A program made the position numbers and the translations under genes. This document shows, in pieces, positions 53,382-62,489 of a DNA stretch of 64,000 nt; within the stretch, counting starts at the first letter, position 1, and the number at the start of each line of letters is the position of its first letter. The stretch comes from CAYRFF01 sp964436125 (GTDB lineage Bacteria; Bacteroidota; Bacteroidia; Chitinophagales; Saprospiraceae): the NCBI GenBank assembly GCA_964436125.1, contig CAYTBT010000015.1, forward strand, positions 1 through 64,000, read 5' to 3'. Under the pieces are notes generated by a model, which saw only the letters and a program-made list of their open reading frames with translations, ran no database searches and was not told where the DNA came from.

Positions 53382-54881
53382 TTAAAAAGGGCTCTCGTCA
53401 TTCATACGGGAATTCAAGGTAATTGTCTCATCCATTCCCGAACTCAGGAAATCGTCATCTGTCAGTGATGTCCCGGCATAAGAATCTCTATCCTCAAATC
53501 GACCATAATCCATCTTAAATTCAAGCCCTACGGTGCCGGTTTTACCATTCCTGTGCTTTTCAATAATTATCTCGGTTAAGTTTTTATCTATGGGATCTTC
53601 AGCGAGGCCATAATAATCAGGTCGATAGAGAAACATCACCATATCCGCATCCTGTTCAATAGCACCTGACTCTCTCAGGTCAGAAAGCATCGGGCGTTTA
53701 TCTCCACCGCGTTGTTCAACTGCACGCGACAACTGAGACAATGCAATTACGGGGATATTCAATTCCTTGGCAAGGGATTTTAAAGAACGGCTTATCTTGG
53801 ATATTTCTTCTTGTCGATTATTGGATTTATTGTCTGAACCTGCTGTCATCAACTGTAAGTAATCAATGAGAATTAAGTCTATATCTTGCTGCATGACAAG
53901 ACGCCGAGCTTTTGCCCTGAGCTCAAATATAGGAAGCGCTTGAGTGTCGTCGATGAAAATATTTATTTCATTCAGATATTCTACGGTTTCATTCAGTCGT
54001 CTCCACTCCTCGTCATTGAGCTGGGCATTTTTCAGTTTCTGTGAATCGACCTCGGCTTGCATTGATATCAAGCGATGAGCAAGCTGCATAGAAGACATTT
54101 CAAGCGAGAAAAAAGCCACACTATGCCCTAGCTTGGCTGCATTCAGAGCCAAGTTCAAGGAAAATGCAGTCTTACCCATACTAGGTCGAGCCGCGAGGAT
54201 AAGCAGATCAGAACGCTGCCAGCCATTGGTGATGCGGTCCAGCTCCGTAAAGCCGGAGTGAATCCCCGTAACGTCCACCTCTTTTTTACTGAGCTCTTCT
54301 AGTTCTTGCTTGGCCTTTACCGCCAGATCTTTCAACTTTGAGTAGCTCTTTGTTAAATTGTTCTGTGTAATATCAAAGAGCCCTTGTTCCGCTTCATCTA
54401 GTAGCTCAAATACGTCCTTTGTCTCATCAAATGCCTTATTAATTGTCTTTGTTGAAGTGCTTATAAGTTCACGTTGGATATGCTTCTGTGCGATGATCCT
54501 GGAATGGTACTCGATATTGGCTGCAGAACCGACTTTATTGGTCAAATCTGTCAGATATACTACTCCACCGATCTCTTCCAGCTTGTCATTCTTGCTCAAT
54601 TGATTCTTGACTGATAATATATCCACAGGATGTGAGTTTTCATACAACATCCGCATTGCTTCAAATATTGCCTGGTGAGCGCTCAGGTAAAAACTGTCGG
54701 CAGAAAGGATGTTGATTACATCGGACATCGCATCTCTATCTATCATCAATGCCCCGAGCACAACTTCTTCAAGCGGGATTGCCTGTGGCATTACTTTCCC
54801 GCCTAGTGCTTCTACAGCCTGGCTTCTGAGGGGTTTCAGTTTCTGTGAATTCGCTCTCAATGATTTATTTGCTTCACTCAT
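53382..54881 (-). CDS. dnaB: Replicative DNA helicase DnaB
   Basis: Ring helicase of the replisome. About 499 residues from ATG 54881, the start that gives the usual short tail before PQAIPLEEVVLGALM; the frame extends to 54941. The N-terminal primase-binding domain runs to about 140, then the linker, then the RecA-like domain with Walker A (ARPSMGKTAFSLNLAL), FFSLEMSS, Walker B (DLILIDYLQLM) and ALSQLSRAVEQR, DADMVMFLYR. It is followed immediately by rluB. Upstream is a gene-poor region with DnaA-box-like sites. Confidence 0.96.
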   Translation of the reverse strand: MSEANKSLRANSQKLKPLRSQAVEALGGKVMPQAIPLEEVVLGALMIDRDAMSDVINILSADSFYLSAHQAIFEAMRMLYENSHPVDILSVKNQLSKNDKLEEIGGVVYLTDLTNKVGSAANIEYHSRIIAQKHIQRELISTSTKTINKAFDETKDVFELLDEAEQGLFDITQNNLTKSYSKLKDLAVKAKQELEELSKKEVDVTGIHSGFTELDRITNGWQRSDLLILAARPSMGKTAFSLNLALNAAKLGHSVAFFSLEMSSMQLAHRLISMQAEVDSQKLKNAQLNDEEWRRLNETVEYLNEINIFIDDTQALPIFELRAKARRLVMQQDIDLILIDYLQLMTAGSDNKSNNRQEEISKISRSLKSLAKELNIPVIALSQLSRAVEQRGGDKRPMLSDLRESGAIEQDADMVMFLYRPDYYGLAEDPIDKNLTEIIIEKHRNGKTGTVGLEFKMDYGRFEDRDSYAGTSLTDDDFLSSGMDETITLNSRMNDESPF

Positions 54882-54941
54882 GTATCTCTCGTAGTCTTCT
54901 GATAGTTTATAATTTTTTTTAATATCAAGCTGATGCAACAA

Positions 54942-55573
54942 AAATAAGAAGCTTTCGCAAATAAATTTATTGCCTCTTCACAAGCCCTGTGAATAATTCC
55001 ATAAATTCATGTGGATAAGCTGTTAATAGAATGTAGAAAACTTCTTTTTCGTTCCCTAAAGCCGCGATTTATTTTATCGCTTATAGATTATAATATTTTA
55101 TAATATATTGTCTTACCCTTTCTCCTCAATCGGCATTACAATCACGACGATCCGACCTTCACCTAAATATCCTTGTCAATAGGAATAAAAGAAAATATTT
55201 CTTGCTGCAATCCAGTCATTTGCCGCATCAATTACTCGAGCGAATAAAAATAAATTTATAAGACCTTATCCCTCGCGCATCGGCTATATATTATAATTAT
55301 TCATATACGTAAACAAGAAATGGCGTCTATAATTTCCATTAAACCGCAATTGCATTATTTCATAAGATCTTGTTGATAAGTTATGGAAAATAGATTTGTT
55401 CTTGCGCCGTTTCTCCGGAAATTCAGTAGTCGGAATTCCATTGAAGGAAGTCTGAAAAATTGACCGCACAGGAGAACATAAAGCCTACCTTTATATCGGA
55501 TCTTATGACAATACCGACATCTCACGGCAATACTATCCCGAGGATATAGCAATAAGATCAACAAGTCTGCTTA
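54942..55573. other. Gene-poor region with DnaA-box-like sites and AT-rich tract
   Basis: About 630 bases with no supported gene; two short minus-strand frames (55284-55469, 55355-55564) look random. It holds TGTGAATAA (54988-54996) and TGTGGATAA (55010-55018), both matches to TTATNCACA, a further one-mismatch site near 55373-55381, and an AT-rich tract at about 55075-55115 with a self-complementary TATAATATTTTATAATATA core. It may be a replication-initiation or DnaA-titration site, or simply a long leader of dnaB. Confidence 0.35.
54951..54961 (+). repeat. GCTTTCGCAAA word, one-mismatch copy upstream of dnaB
   Basis: Variant with T for A at position 5, about 70 bases before the preferred dnaB start, its TTTGCG strand pointing into dnaB. 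Confidence 0.5.
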
Positions 55574-56278
55574 TCAATCTATGGCGCGATTATAGCGCAG
55601 GCGCGCTTCCTCAACCTTTTTTTGCTGCTCCTCCAGGGTCTTCAGCATCTTATCCTGCTCCTTAAGATTTTTTTCAATACCTTTCTCGGCCTTGGCTATC
55701 GCTTCTTTGGATTCTTTAATTGTCTGGTGCAGATCTTTATTCTCCTCTTTCAAGTCTTCCATTTCAGATTTATACTCCTCGAATAGCTTATTTGCTTCAT
55801 CGAGTTTCTTTTTCAGGACAACCTGTCTGAGCGCAAGGCCAAAATTATTCACCACTCGCTTAGCTTCTTGGAAGGCATTCCCATAATCGGTAGAATTCAG
55901 AAAATCGGATTTTGATAGTCTGAACCAGATAAAAGCATCCACGCCATCTCCGGAATTTTCAAATGTCGCGTACACATCGACCGGATCTACTCCACCTACG
56001 GCATATATATGTGCTTTTTCCGTGCGATACTCTCTAGAAAAGAGGCCTTTCTTGGTTCTTGCGTCATATTGGTCCATAAAGTTTTTCCACGTATCTCCTG
56101 CGAGTTTTCTATCGGCGTCAGGTACGTGAATTGTCAAGCCGGCGTGTTCGCCTTCGCTCATTTTTTTATACACTTCATTGACTTCATAATACAAGCTAGA
56201 ATCAGCTTGCGCAAATACATTTGCCGAAAGGCACAAGAATAAAATCAAAGTGCTGCTGAGAGTGATAATATTTTTCAT
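55574..56278 (-). CDS. Hypothetical secreted protein with coiled-coil C-terminus
   Basis: Not recognised. The 234 residues begin with a signal peptide (about 1-24, ending NVFAQ). Residues about 25-150 are mixed, with LVINF-like strands, KGLFSREYRTEKAHIYAV and WFRLSKSDFLNS. From about 155 to the end it is a long Lys/Glu-rich coiled coil (for example EEYKSEMEDLKEENKDL). The domain plan suggests a periplasmic structural or chaperone-like protein, but nothing specific. It lies 16 bases after the PaaE-like gene and is likely co-transcribed. Confidence 0.75.
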   Translation of the reverse strand: MKNIITLSSTLILFLCLSANVFAQADSSLYYEVNEVYKKMSEGEHAGLTIHVPDADRKLAGDTWKNFMDQYDARTKKGLFSREYRTEKAHIYAVGGVDPVDVYATFENSGDGVDAFIWFRLSKSDFLNSTDYGNAFQEAKRVVNNFGLALRQVVLKKKLDEANKLFEEYKSEMEDLKEENKDLHQTIKESKEAIAKAEKGIEKNLKEQDKMLKTLEEQQKKVEEARLRYNRAID

Positions 56279-56294
56279 AGGTCAGATTTTACAT

Positions 56295-57401
56295 TTAAAA
56301 ATCGTAGTCAATCTCTATATCTTTGCTGGCTACGCGTGACTGGCAGGTAAGAATATAACCTTCCTCTTTCTCATCGGGCATCAAGCCAAAATCAAAGTCC
56401 ATTTCAACCTTTCCTTTCTTCAGCTTAGCCATACAAGTAGTACAAGTACCACTGCGACAAGAAAACGGTGGGTCACATCCTTCCATTTCCACTGCTTCCA
56501 ATATAGTCATTTCCTGGCCAAGTTCAAATTCTATCTTCTCTCCATCGAGATTTACCGTTACGTGTGCTCTATCAGTAGGAGCAAAATCTCCCTCCTCTGC
56601 AGAAGGTTTAACATTGTCCTCTCCGTTCTTATGTTTACTTATGGTAAAATATTCACGGTGGATATTCTCAGAAGGGATACCGATTCCGGATAGAAATTCA
56701 ATAGTAGATTCTATAAGTTCACCCGGACCACAGACATAATAATGTGAAGGAAAATTATGCGTCGGATTAAGTTTTAACCATTTATCAATGACCTTGAGAG
56801 ATATTCTGCCTTTACCGTGTTCAGCGGAGCCCATAGCTCTTTTCAGCCAGGAGGAGCCACCGGATTTGGAGAAATATTGATTAAGGTGGAACTGATTTTC
56901 ATACCTCTCGCTGAGCGCTTCTAATTGTTCTTTCAACATTACGGATTCCGGGCGTTTATTTCCATAAAGGAGAAACACATTGCTCTTTGGTTCTTTCTCA
57001 AGAACAGTTTTAATCATAGACATTATCGGTGTAATACCGCTACCGGCAGCAATAAAATAATGATTGCGTTGTGCATTTTCCTGCGGCTCGACAATAAAAC
57101 GTCCTTCGGGAGTTCCCACAGACATTTCTGAACCTTCCAGTGACTCATCCATGAGAATCTCGGTAAAGACTCCACCTTCGACAGCTTTCACGGCAATTGT
57201 CAATTCATCTTCATAAGGAGCGCTGCACAGTGAATAGCATCTCCGCAGGAGATTTCCATCGACTTCTTTTTCCAGTGTGAGATATTGCCCTGCCGTAAAG
57301 GCATATTTTTCTCTTAAGCCATCGGCAAAACTAAAGCGCACAAGTACGCTTTCCGGCGTATCGTTTATAACCTTGCTTACAGGTAATTTATAAAATTCCA
57401 T
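56295..57401 (-). CDS. FAD/2Fe-2S oxidoreductase (PaaE-like)
   Basis: Electron-transfer reductase of 368 residues: an FNR-type FAD domain (RCYSLCSAP, about 50-65), an NAD-binding domain (FIAAGSGITPIMSMI, FLLYGNKRPESVM, YYVCGPGELIE), and a C-terminal plant-type 2Fe-2S domain with CRSGTCTTC (C-x4-C-x2-C) and a later cysteine in ILTCQS. The order matches PaaE, the phenylacetyl-CoA epoxidase reductase. No paaABCD genes are in the window, so another acceptor is possible. It is divergent from the GT2 gene, with an inverted repeat between them. Confidence 0.87.
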   Translation of the reverse strand: MEFYKLPVSKVINDTPESVLVRFSFADGLREKYAFTAGQYLTLEKEVDGNLLRRCYSLCSAPYEDELTIAVKAVEGGVFTEILMDESLEGSEMSVGTPEGRFIVEPQENAQRNHYFIAAGSGITPIMSMIKTVLEKEPKSNVFLLYGNKRPESVMLKEQLEALSERYENQFHLNQYFSKSGGSSWLKRAMGSAEHGKGRISLKVIDKWLKLNPTHNFPSHYYVCGPGELIESTIEFLSGIGIPSENIHREYFTISKHKNGEDNVKPSAEEGDFAPTDRAHVTVNLDGEKIEFELGQEMTILEAVEMEGCDPPFSCRSGTCTTCMAKLKKGKVEMDFDFGLMPDEKEEGYILTCQSRVASKDIEIDYDF

Positions 57402-57423
57402 TTTCCTTTATTTCTATGATATT

Positions 57424-57476
57424 CCGTTCAACATAGAGAACAAGTTATGATAAAAATGTTTTAATTTGCTGAACGG
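57424..57476. promoter_or_regulatory. Spaced inverted repeat in a divergent promoter region
   Basis: CCGTTCAACA (57424-57433) and TGCTGAACGG (57467-57476) match as inverted arms at 9 of 10 positions with 33 bases between. They sit between two divergent genes, where a dimeric regulator could bind. No regulator is indicated. Confidence 0.3.
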
Positions 57477-57492
57477 TTAATGTTATTCAATT

Positions 57493-58203
57493 ATGTATAA
57501 GACTCTTTCAGTCATCATTCCCGCTTATAATGAATCCACAACGATAATTCCTTTACTTGAAAAGGTAGTTGCCGTGCGGCTCATAAATAAGCTCAGTATG
57601 GAAATCATCATCGTTGACGATTCTTCTACTGATGATACGGCAGCAAAGGTAAAAGAATTCAAGGAAAGTAATGACAAGATGGATATCATCCTTTTAAAAC
57701 AGCAGGGGAATCAAGGGAAAGGAGCAGCCATTCACCGTGGAATTGCTGAAGCAAGTGGAGAACTTTTAATTATTCAGGACGCCGACCTTGAATACGATCC
57801 GGCGGAATACAATCGTTTATTAAAGCCGATCTTGGATGGATTTGCTGATGTGGTTTATGGATCGAGATATATCGGTGGCAATCCGCGTCGGGCTATGTTC
57901 TTTGGCCATTCATTTGGGAATAGGGTCTTGACGCGCATAAGCAACCTCTTTTCCAATCTCAATCTCACAGATATGGAAACCTGCTATAAGCTCTTTAAAA
58001 CCGATATTATAAAAGGCTTGAAGTTGAAGGAAAAGCGTTTTGGATTTGAGCCGGAAGTTACCGCCAAGCTTGCTGACATTAAAGGCATCGCCGTCTATGA
58101 AGTAGGAATTTCTTATTATGGACGCACCTATGATGAAGGTAAGAAAATAGGCTGGCGCGATGCTCTGAGAACAATTTATTGTATTCTGAAGTACAATCTC
58201 TGA
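57493..58203 (+). CDS. Glycosyltransferase family 2 (dolichol-phosphate mannosyltransferase-like)
   Basis: GT-A fold transferase of 236 residues. SVIIPAYNESTTIIPLLEKV, VDDSSTDDT, and the IIQDADLEYDP metal-binding motif (DxD as DAD) identify GT2. VYGSRYIGG and ETCYKLFKTDIIK are typical of the DPM1/GtrB-like subgroup, which moves a sugar to a polyprenyl phosphate. The absence of C-terminal membrane helices fits the soluble form. Donor and acceptor are inferred only. Transcribed alone. Confidence 0.92.
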   Translation: MYKTLSVIIPAYNESTTIIPLLEKVVAVRLINKLSMEIIIVDDSSTDDTAAKVKEFKESNDKMDIILLKQQGNQGKGAAIHRGIAEASGELLIIQDADLEYDPAEYNRLLKPILDGFADVVYGSRYIGGNPRRAMFFGHSFGNRVLTRISNLFSNLNLTDMETCYKLFKTDIIKGLKLKEKRFGFEPEVTAKLADIKGIAVYEVGISYYGRTYDEGKKIGWRDALRTIYCILKYNL

Positions 58204-58317
58204 GCGCTTGTTGCTGCCGGCATTCCCTTTTGCATCGCTCCTCTAGTTTCTATCCACAGACATAAGCATGCTTACGATCCTTTATCAATATTTGCTTAAA
58301 GTCAAGCACAAAATGAG

Positions 58318-58644
58318 CTAAAATGCAAAGGAATCTCCACAGCCACAGACGCGTTGAGCCTGTTCATTTTTAAAGTAAAAGCCCTTCCCTTGAAAGCCAC
58401 CGGAATATTCAAGCTCTACTTCTTGTAGATATACACTACTTTTTTTATCTGTTACGATATTTATCACCTTATGCTCGGAAACAAGATCATCCTCAGCTAG
58501 CTTATTATCAAAGTTCATCACATATATAAGTCCGGAACATCCACCGGGCTTTATGCTCACTCGGATAAACTCGGAAGAGTCGATCTCGCCTGATTTAATA
58601 ATCCGTTGAATCTGCTTACTTGCTTCAGTTGAAAGTGTAATCAT
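58318..58644 (-). CDS. HesB/IscA-type Fe-S assembly protein
   Basis: A-type carrier of about 108 residues from ATG 58644 (MITLSTEASKQIQ). Ligand cysteines are in the family positions: GGCSGLIYV and the C-terminal CGCG (RVCGCGDSF). The frame extends upstream to 58755, adding 37 residues with no family match; I consider that start less likely. The suf operon lacks sufA, so this unlinked gene may fill that role. ErpA, IscA and SufA cannot be distinguished by eye. Confidence 0.86.
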   Translation of the reverse strand: MITLSTEASKQIQRIIKSGEIDSSEFIRVSIKPGGCSGLIYVMNFDNKLAEDDLVSEHKVINIVTDKKSSVYLQEVELEYSGGFQGKGFYFKNEQAQRVCGCGDSFAF

Positions 58645-58861
58645 ATAGTCAAAACTATTATGGCCACAGAAGAGTTCCGCGGATCGGTTCAAATTATCAT
58701 ACCGTCTATTCATTGGCAATTTTCTTTCCAATGCTTCCTTCTCCCTTGCAGTCAATCACTCAATACATACAATGCCTCAGAGGCGGTGTATTGCATGATT
58801 TAGGCATTATATGTTCCCGTTTCCACAAATTTATTCATGTCTCAGTTATACGTAGATGGCT

Positions 58862-59029
58862 TTAAGGAGATTGACCCAATGAAATACATCCTAATGTGAG
58901 ACATAAAACCCCTAATATCGTATAAATCCCGATGTATAATGAACTCAAAAGAGCATTTGCGTAAACGAGATAATATATAAAATGGAGAAAAATACTTAAT
59001 ATAGCCGCAAGAAATGAAAACAAGCTCAT
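58862..59029 (-). CDS. Possible small two-helix membrane protein
   Basis: A 55-residue, almost wholly hydrophobic product with two likely membrane helices around a short polar link (about residues 3-20 and 30-48, the latter ending LTLGCISLGQSP). The pattern resembles small DUF4190-like proteins, but length and context are weak evidence and AT-rich DNA can give such frames by chance. ATG 59029 is taken; the frame also opens at 59056, overlapping the divergent M23 start. A one-mismatch 11-mer copy encodes part of it (Val-Tyr-Ala-Asn). Confidence 0.35.
   Translation of the reverse strand: MSLFSFLAAILSIFLHFIYYLVYANALLSSLYIGIYTILGVLCLTLGCISLGQSP
58956..58966 (-). repeat. GTTTACGCAAA word, one-mismatch copy
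   Basis: Variant with T for C at position 2, in the possible small membrane-protein gene and about 75 bases upstream of the M23 peptidase start. Confidence 0.45.
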
Positions 59030-59041
59030 AATTATCGGTTT

Positions 59042-60772
59042 ATGCATACAAGACATTTTATATTTATTGCCTTGGCGGGCTTTGTCGGCCTATTAAGTCC
59101 AATGATTCAAGCACAGGAGAACCCATTTGACTCACTTGATCTGGGGTCGCCGGTGGGCAGGAGTTTAAAGCTATCAGGGACATTCGGAGAACTGCGGTCG
59201 AGTCATTTCCACGGAGGATTGGATATTAAATCGAGCAATGGAAGGATCGGCGATCCGGTCTATGCAATAGCCGATGGATGGATAAGTAGAATCAAGATTC
59301 AATCCGGTGGCTATGGGCAGGCATTGTACATCGATCATCCCAATGGAATGCGGAGCGTTTATGGTCACTTGCATGCGATTGCTCCTGAATTCTTGCAACT
59401 AGTCAGAGATTCCCAATACTTTTATCAGTCCTTCCATGTAGATCTTCATTTTAAGAAAGGTAAAATCCCCGTGAAGCAAGGCGATCAAATAGCAGAAATG
59501 GGAAGCAAAGGATACTCATTTGGGCCGCATCTGCACTTTGAAATACGGAACGCAACCAATGATGTGCCATATAATCCACTGCTTTTCCTCAAGGATATTT
59601 ATGATACGCGAGCTCCTGTAATCCGAGACTTGGACCTGATTTATCTTGACAAAGATTTAAAAATTATTCATCGGAAAGATATTCCCTTGAGAAAGAATAA
59701 TGGCGGCTATCGGGCTACAACTACATCTCAAGTTCCTGCCGGGCAGCACTTTTCACTTTCAATCAGGACTTATGACAGGCAGAATGGAACGGGAAATCAC
59801 AATGGTATTTATGCACTGGAATTATGGCGAGAAGACAGTCTAATACAGAAGATCGAAATGGATTCTATTCCATATTCCGTGATTCATCAACTCAATGGAT
59901 ATGTTGATTATCCCCAATACAATAAGTATGGCCGCCGTTATCATCGCCTCACGGAATTAAGCTTGGATGACTTGCCGGTTTATGCACTTTCAGAACCTCT
60001 GCACTACTTAAACATTAAGGAAGAGGAAACGCATAACTATAAATTGATCGTCCGAGATTTTCTCGTTAATTCTACGAGTGTAAAATTTACTATTGAGGGC
60101 ATCAATCAACCACCTTTAAGGGCAAGCAGTGTATTCAATTACAGGATATTCTACGATTCTGCCAATCTTATCCGACTTAACTCCTTCGCCATATATTTTC
60201 CTGTGAATTCCATTTACACCGATCAGAATCTCTATTTAAGTACAGTAAGTGATGCGTCCGAGGCGTATTTATCTCCGGTACTACAATTTACCAGTGGAAA
60301 ATTCCCCTTGAATAAAGCTCTTACTGTTAAATATGATGTCTCTAGCTTAGGCAAAAGAGGAAAAGCAAAGCTTTTCCTCGCCCGCTGTGAAACCAATTCT
60401 TTCATTAATGTCGGCACGGAAATCCGCAATGATTCAATCATCGGCCATCCGGATGAAATAGGTAATTATGCGGTAATGCAAGACACTATCCCACCGGAAA
60501 TACAGATCATACGTTCCAGCAAATCGCCGAGCGCCGGCTATCGATTTGTCTTTCAGATCGACGATAATTTCAATACCGGTGGAAATGTTCCATCGCTTAA
60601 AATGTGGGCAGAATTAGATGAAAAGTGGCATCTCGGTGAAGAAGTCATTAAATATCATCGCTTTTATGTTCCGGTACCCGAGGAAAAGACCGGCAATAAT
60701 CATGTATTGAAAGTCTATGCAGTGGATGCACTCGGCAATAAAGCTGTGAAGAAAGTGGAGTTTAGGTATTGA
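59042..60772 (+). CDS. M23-family peptidase, canonical zinc site
   Basis: Secreted cell-wall peptidase of 576 residues. The signal peptide ends near residue 25 (IQAQ). The M23 domain is N-terminal (about 45-185), with H57 and D61 in HFHGGLD, H109 in GHLH and the intact HLH motif at H163/H165 in GPHLHFE. An insertion of about 30 residues (115-142) lies between the second and third motifs. The C-terminal ~390 residues are beta-rich, ending in a DNFNTGG...VYAVDALGN segment. All zinc ligands are present, in contrast to the other M23 protein here. Confidence 0.92.
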   Translation: MHTRHFIFIALAGFVGLLSPMIQAQENPFDSLDLGSPVGRSLKLSGTFGELRSSHFHGGLDIKSSNGRIGDPVYAIADGWISRIKIQSGGYGQALYIDHPNGMRSVYGHLHAIAPEFLQLVRDSQYFYQSFHVDLHFKKGKIPVKQGDQIAEMGSKGYSFGPHLHFEIRNATNDVPYNPLLFLKDIYDTRAPVIRDLDLIYLDKDLKIIHRKDIPLRKNNGGYRATTTSQVPAGQHFSLSIRTYDRQNGTGNHNGIYALELWREDSLIQKIEMDSIPYSVIHQLNGYVDYPQYNKYGRRYHRLTELSLDDLPVYALSEPLHYLNIKEEETHNYKLIVRDFLVNSTSVKFTIEGINQPPLRASSVFNYRIFYDSANLIRLNSFAIYFPVNSIYTDQNLYLSTVSDASEAYLSPVLQFTSGKFPLNKALTVKYDVSSLGKRGKAKLFLARCETNSFINVGTEIRNDSIIGHPDEIGNYAVMQDTIPPEIQIIRSSKSPSAGYRFVFQIDDNFNTGGNVPSLKMWAELDEKWHLGEEVIKYHRFYVPVPEEKTGNNHVLKVYAVDALGNKAVKKVEFRY

Positions 60773-60925
60773 AGCCTATATTATCTCCTATCACCGGAAT
60801 ACATTATCTACAAAGCTACAACACTTGCCACTATACTACCCTTTGCATCGATTTACAGCATCAGCTTAAACAATCCACAAGAAAATGGCTTTAACTCCCA
60901 AGAGAAATCATAAAATCAATCTAAT

Positions 60926-61408
60926 ATGCCTAAACATCCGACACCTCTTGAAGTAGGAATGGACGCTCCTGATTTTACAGCAACAATTGAAACCGGCGAG
61001 CAAGTAAGTCTAAGTGATTACGCCGGTAAAAAACTGATTTTATTCTTTTATCCAAAGGATGATACACCGGGTTGTACCAAGGAGAATTGCAATCTCCGCG
61101 ACAATTATGCGAGATTGAAAGAAATGGGATTTGAATTACTCGGTGTGAGCGCTGATTCGGCAGAAAAACACAACAAATTTATTGAGAAATACTCCTTGCC
61201 CTTCCATCTTATTACAGATGGCAATAAAAAACTCATAGAACAATATGGAGTATGGGGTGAGAAAAAGAACTTCGGTGTGACATATCAAGGGCTTTACAGA
61301 ACTACATTTGTGATTGATGAAAATAGCAAGATAGAGGCCATTTTTAAGTCTGTTAAAACCGGAAACCATACCGAGCAGATCTTAACGCGTCTCGGCATAG
61401 AGGCATAG
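60926..61408 (+). CDS. bcp: Thiol peroxidase, Bcp-type peroxiredoxin
   Basis: Thioredoxin-dependent peroxide reductase of 160 residues. The peroxidatic cysteine is C50 in DDTPGCTKENC, and the resolving cysteine C55 lies five residues on, in the BCP arrangement. ILFFYPKD at the N-terminal strand and YRTTFVIDE further on complete the family pattern. It lies about 150 bases after the M23 peptidase gene and may be transcribed separately. Confidence 0.95.
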   Translation: MPKHPTPLEVGMDAPDFTATIETGEQVSLSDYAGKKLILFFYPKDDTPGCTKENCNLRDNYARLKEMGFELLGVSADSAEKHNKFIEKYSLPFHLITDGNKKLIEQYGVWGEKKNFGVTYQGLYRTTFVIDENSKIEAIFKSVKTGNHTEQILTRLGIEA

Positions 61409-61571
61409 CTACCTCGCCTCCGATAAAATTTTATTGCCCGGGCTTTTCAAGTTCGTAGAATCGACAATTCCGGTAAGAATATATCGATTTAACATCAAGG
61501 TCAAAATAATACTTGTTTAATAGTGATAATATCATTACCTTGTAGCCATTGAGCTTATAAAATCGAGTATT

Positions 61572-62438
61572 ATGAAAAAAGCCTTAACCATGAGCTTTCT
61601 CATATTGGTAATTATTTCCTGTCAAGAAAGCTCGAAAAGCTATGATATCAGCTGGAAATTAAATCGCAATAAAAGCATTTACTATCGAGCAGAAGTAGAT
61701 CGAAATCCCTCCGGTGATAAAGCTCCGGATAACAATCCCACAAGTGCTGATTCAGATAACAAGAATAAACTGCAGCTGAAAGAATGGTATAAGAGAATCG
61801 TTGACACCTACGGTGATTATACTTTCTCATGCAAGTTGTCCTCTATAAACGACAGTCTCCTACAATTGGAGATGGAACGGCACTATGGACCTATTGATAG
61901 CACTGTGGATATACTCGCCCAATTTAAAAATGCCCTATCTCCTATTCTGGGTGACAATTTTATTTCAACGACTTTAACACCTTCAGGCATATTTGAAAGA
62001 GGGACTTTAAACCTTCATCAATCCAATATCATTGCTTTATTTTTTCAACTCCCACCGAGTCCCATTCACCTGGGTGATAAATGGTCCATCAATGTTAATT
62101 TCTTTAAAACTAATCAAGCAAAACCGGATTCGACCTACTTTTTAAATAAGATATGGCTCGCAGATGTGACTAAGAAGAATAAGAAAGATATCGCAACTAT
62201 AAAATATCATATCGTCCAATATCGCGGAGGCCGATTACACCTTGATTCTATCTATGACATCAAATTAAATTCCCCTGAATTCCATATAAAATACGAGTAC
62301 AGAGCAACGGGGCATTTTTCTCTTGACAAAGGTCGTTGGATAGATTATGAAGGGAAGCTCAATAAAAATGCGCAGGGCTTATTTCCCATATCGATAAGCG
62401 AGGAATATACGCTTAGCCCGCAGACAAGCACATTTTAG
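61572..62438 (+). CDS. Hypothetical lipoprotein, DUF6263-like
   Basis: Unnamed lipoprotein of 288 residues. The leader ends in LVIISCQES (Cys near residue 17). A low-complexity region rich in Asp, Asn and Ser (about 45-65) precedes a beta-rich domain with YTFSCKLSSINDSLLQLEMER, IHLGDKWSINVNFF and YEYRATGHFSLDKGRWIDYEG. The layout resembles DUF6263-type lipoproteins; function unknown. Stands alone, convergent with ndh. Confidence 0.72.
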   Translation: MKKALTMSFLILVIISCQESSKSYDISWKLNRNKSIYYRAEVDRNPSGDKAPDNNPTSADSDNKNKLQLKEWYKRIVDTYGDYTFSCKLSSINDSLLQLEMERHYGPIDSTVDILAQFKNALSPILGDNFISTTLTPSGIFERGTLNLHQSNIIALFFQLPPSPIHLGDKWSINVNFFKTNQAKPDSTYFLNKIWLADVTKKNKKDIATIKYHIVQYRGGRLHLDSIYDIKLNSPEFHIKYEYRATGHFSLDKGRWIDYEGKLNKNAQGLFPISISEEYTLSPQTSTF

Positions 62439-62489
62439 CCATTTTTTCTGCCCGGACATAAAAGATAGAGGAAGGAAAAAGGCAAAACA

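Noticed and set aside
55284..55564. Two overlapping minus-strand frames near 55.4 kb
   Set aside because: They overlap each other in different frames, lack recognisable domains and lie in the gene-poor DnaA-box region.
56295..57401. Phenylacetate degradation operon
   Set aside because: Only a PaaE-like reductase is present; the DUF59 gene at 25189 belongs to suf and the hydratase at 36334 is distant.
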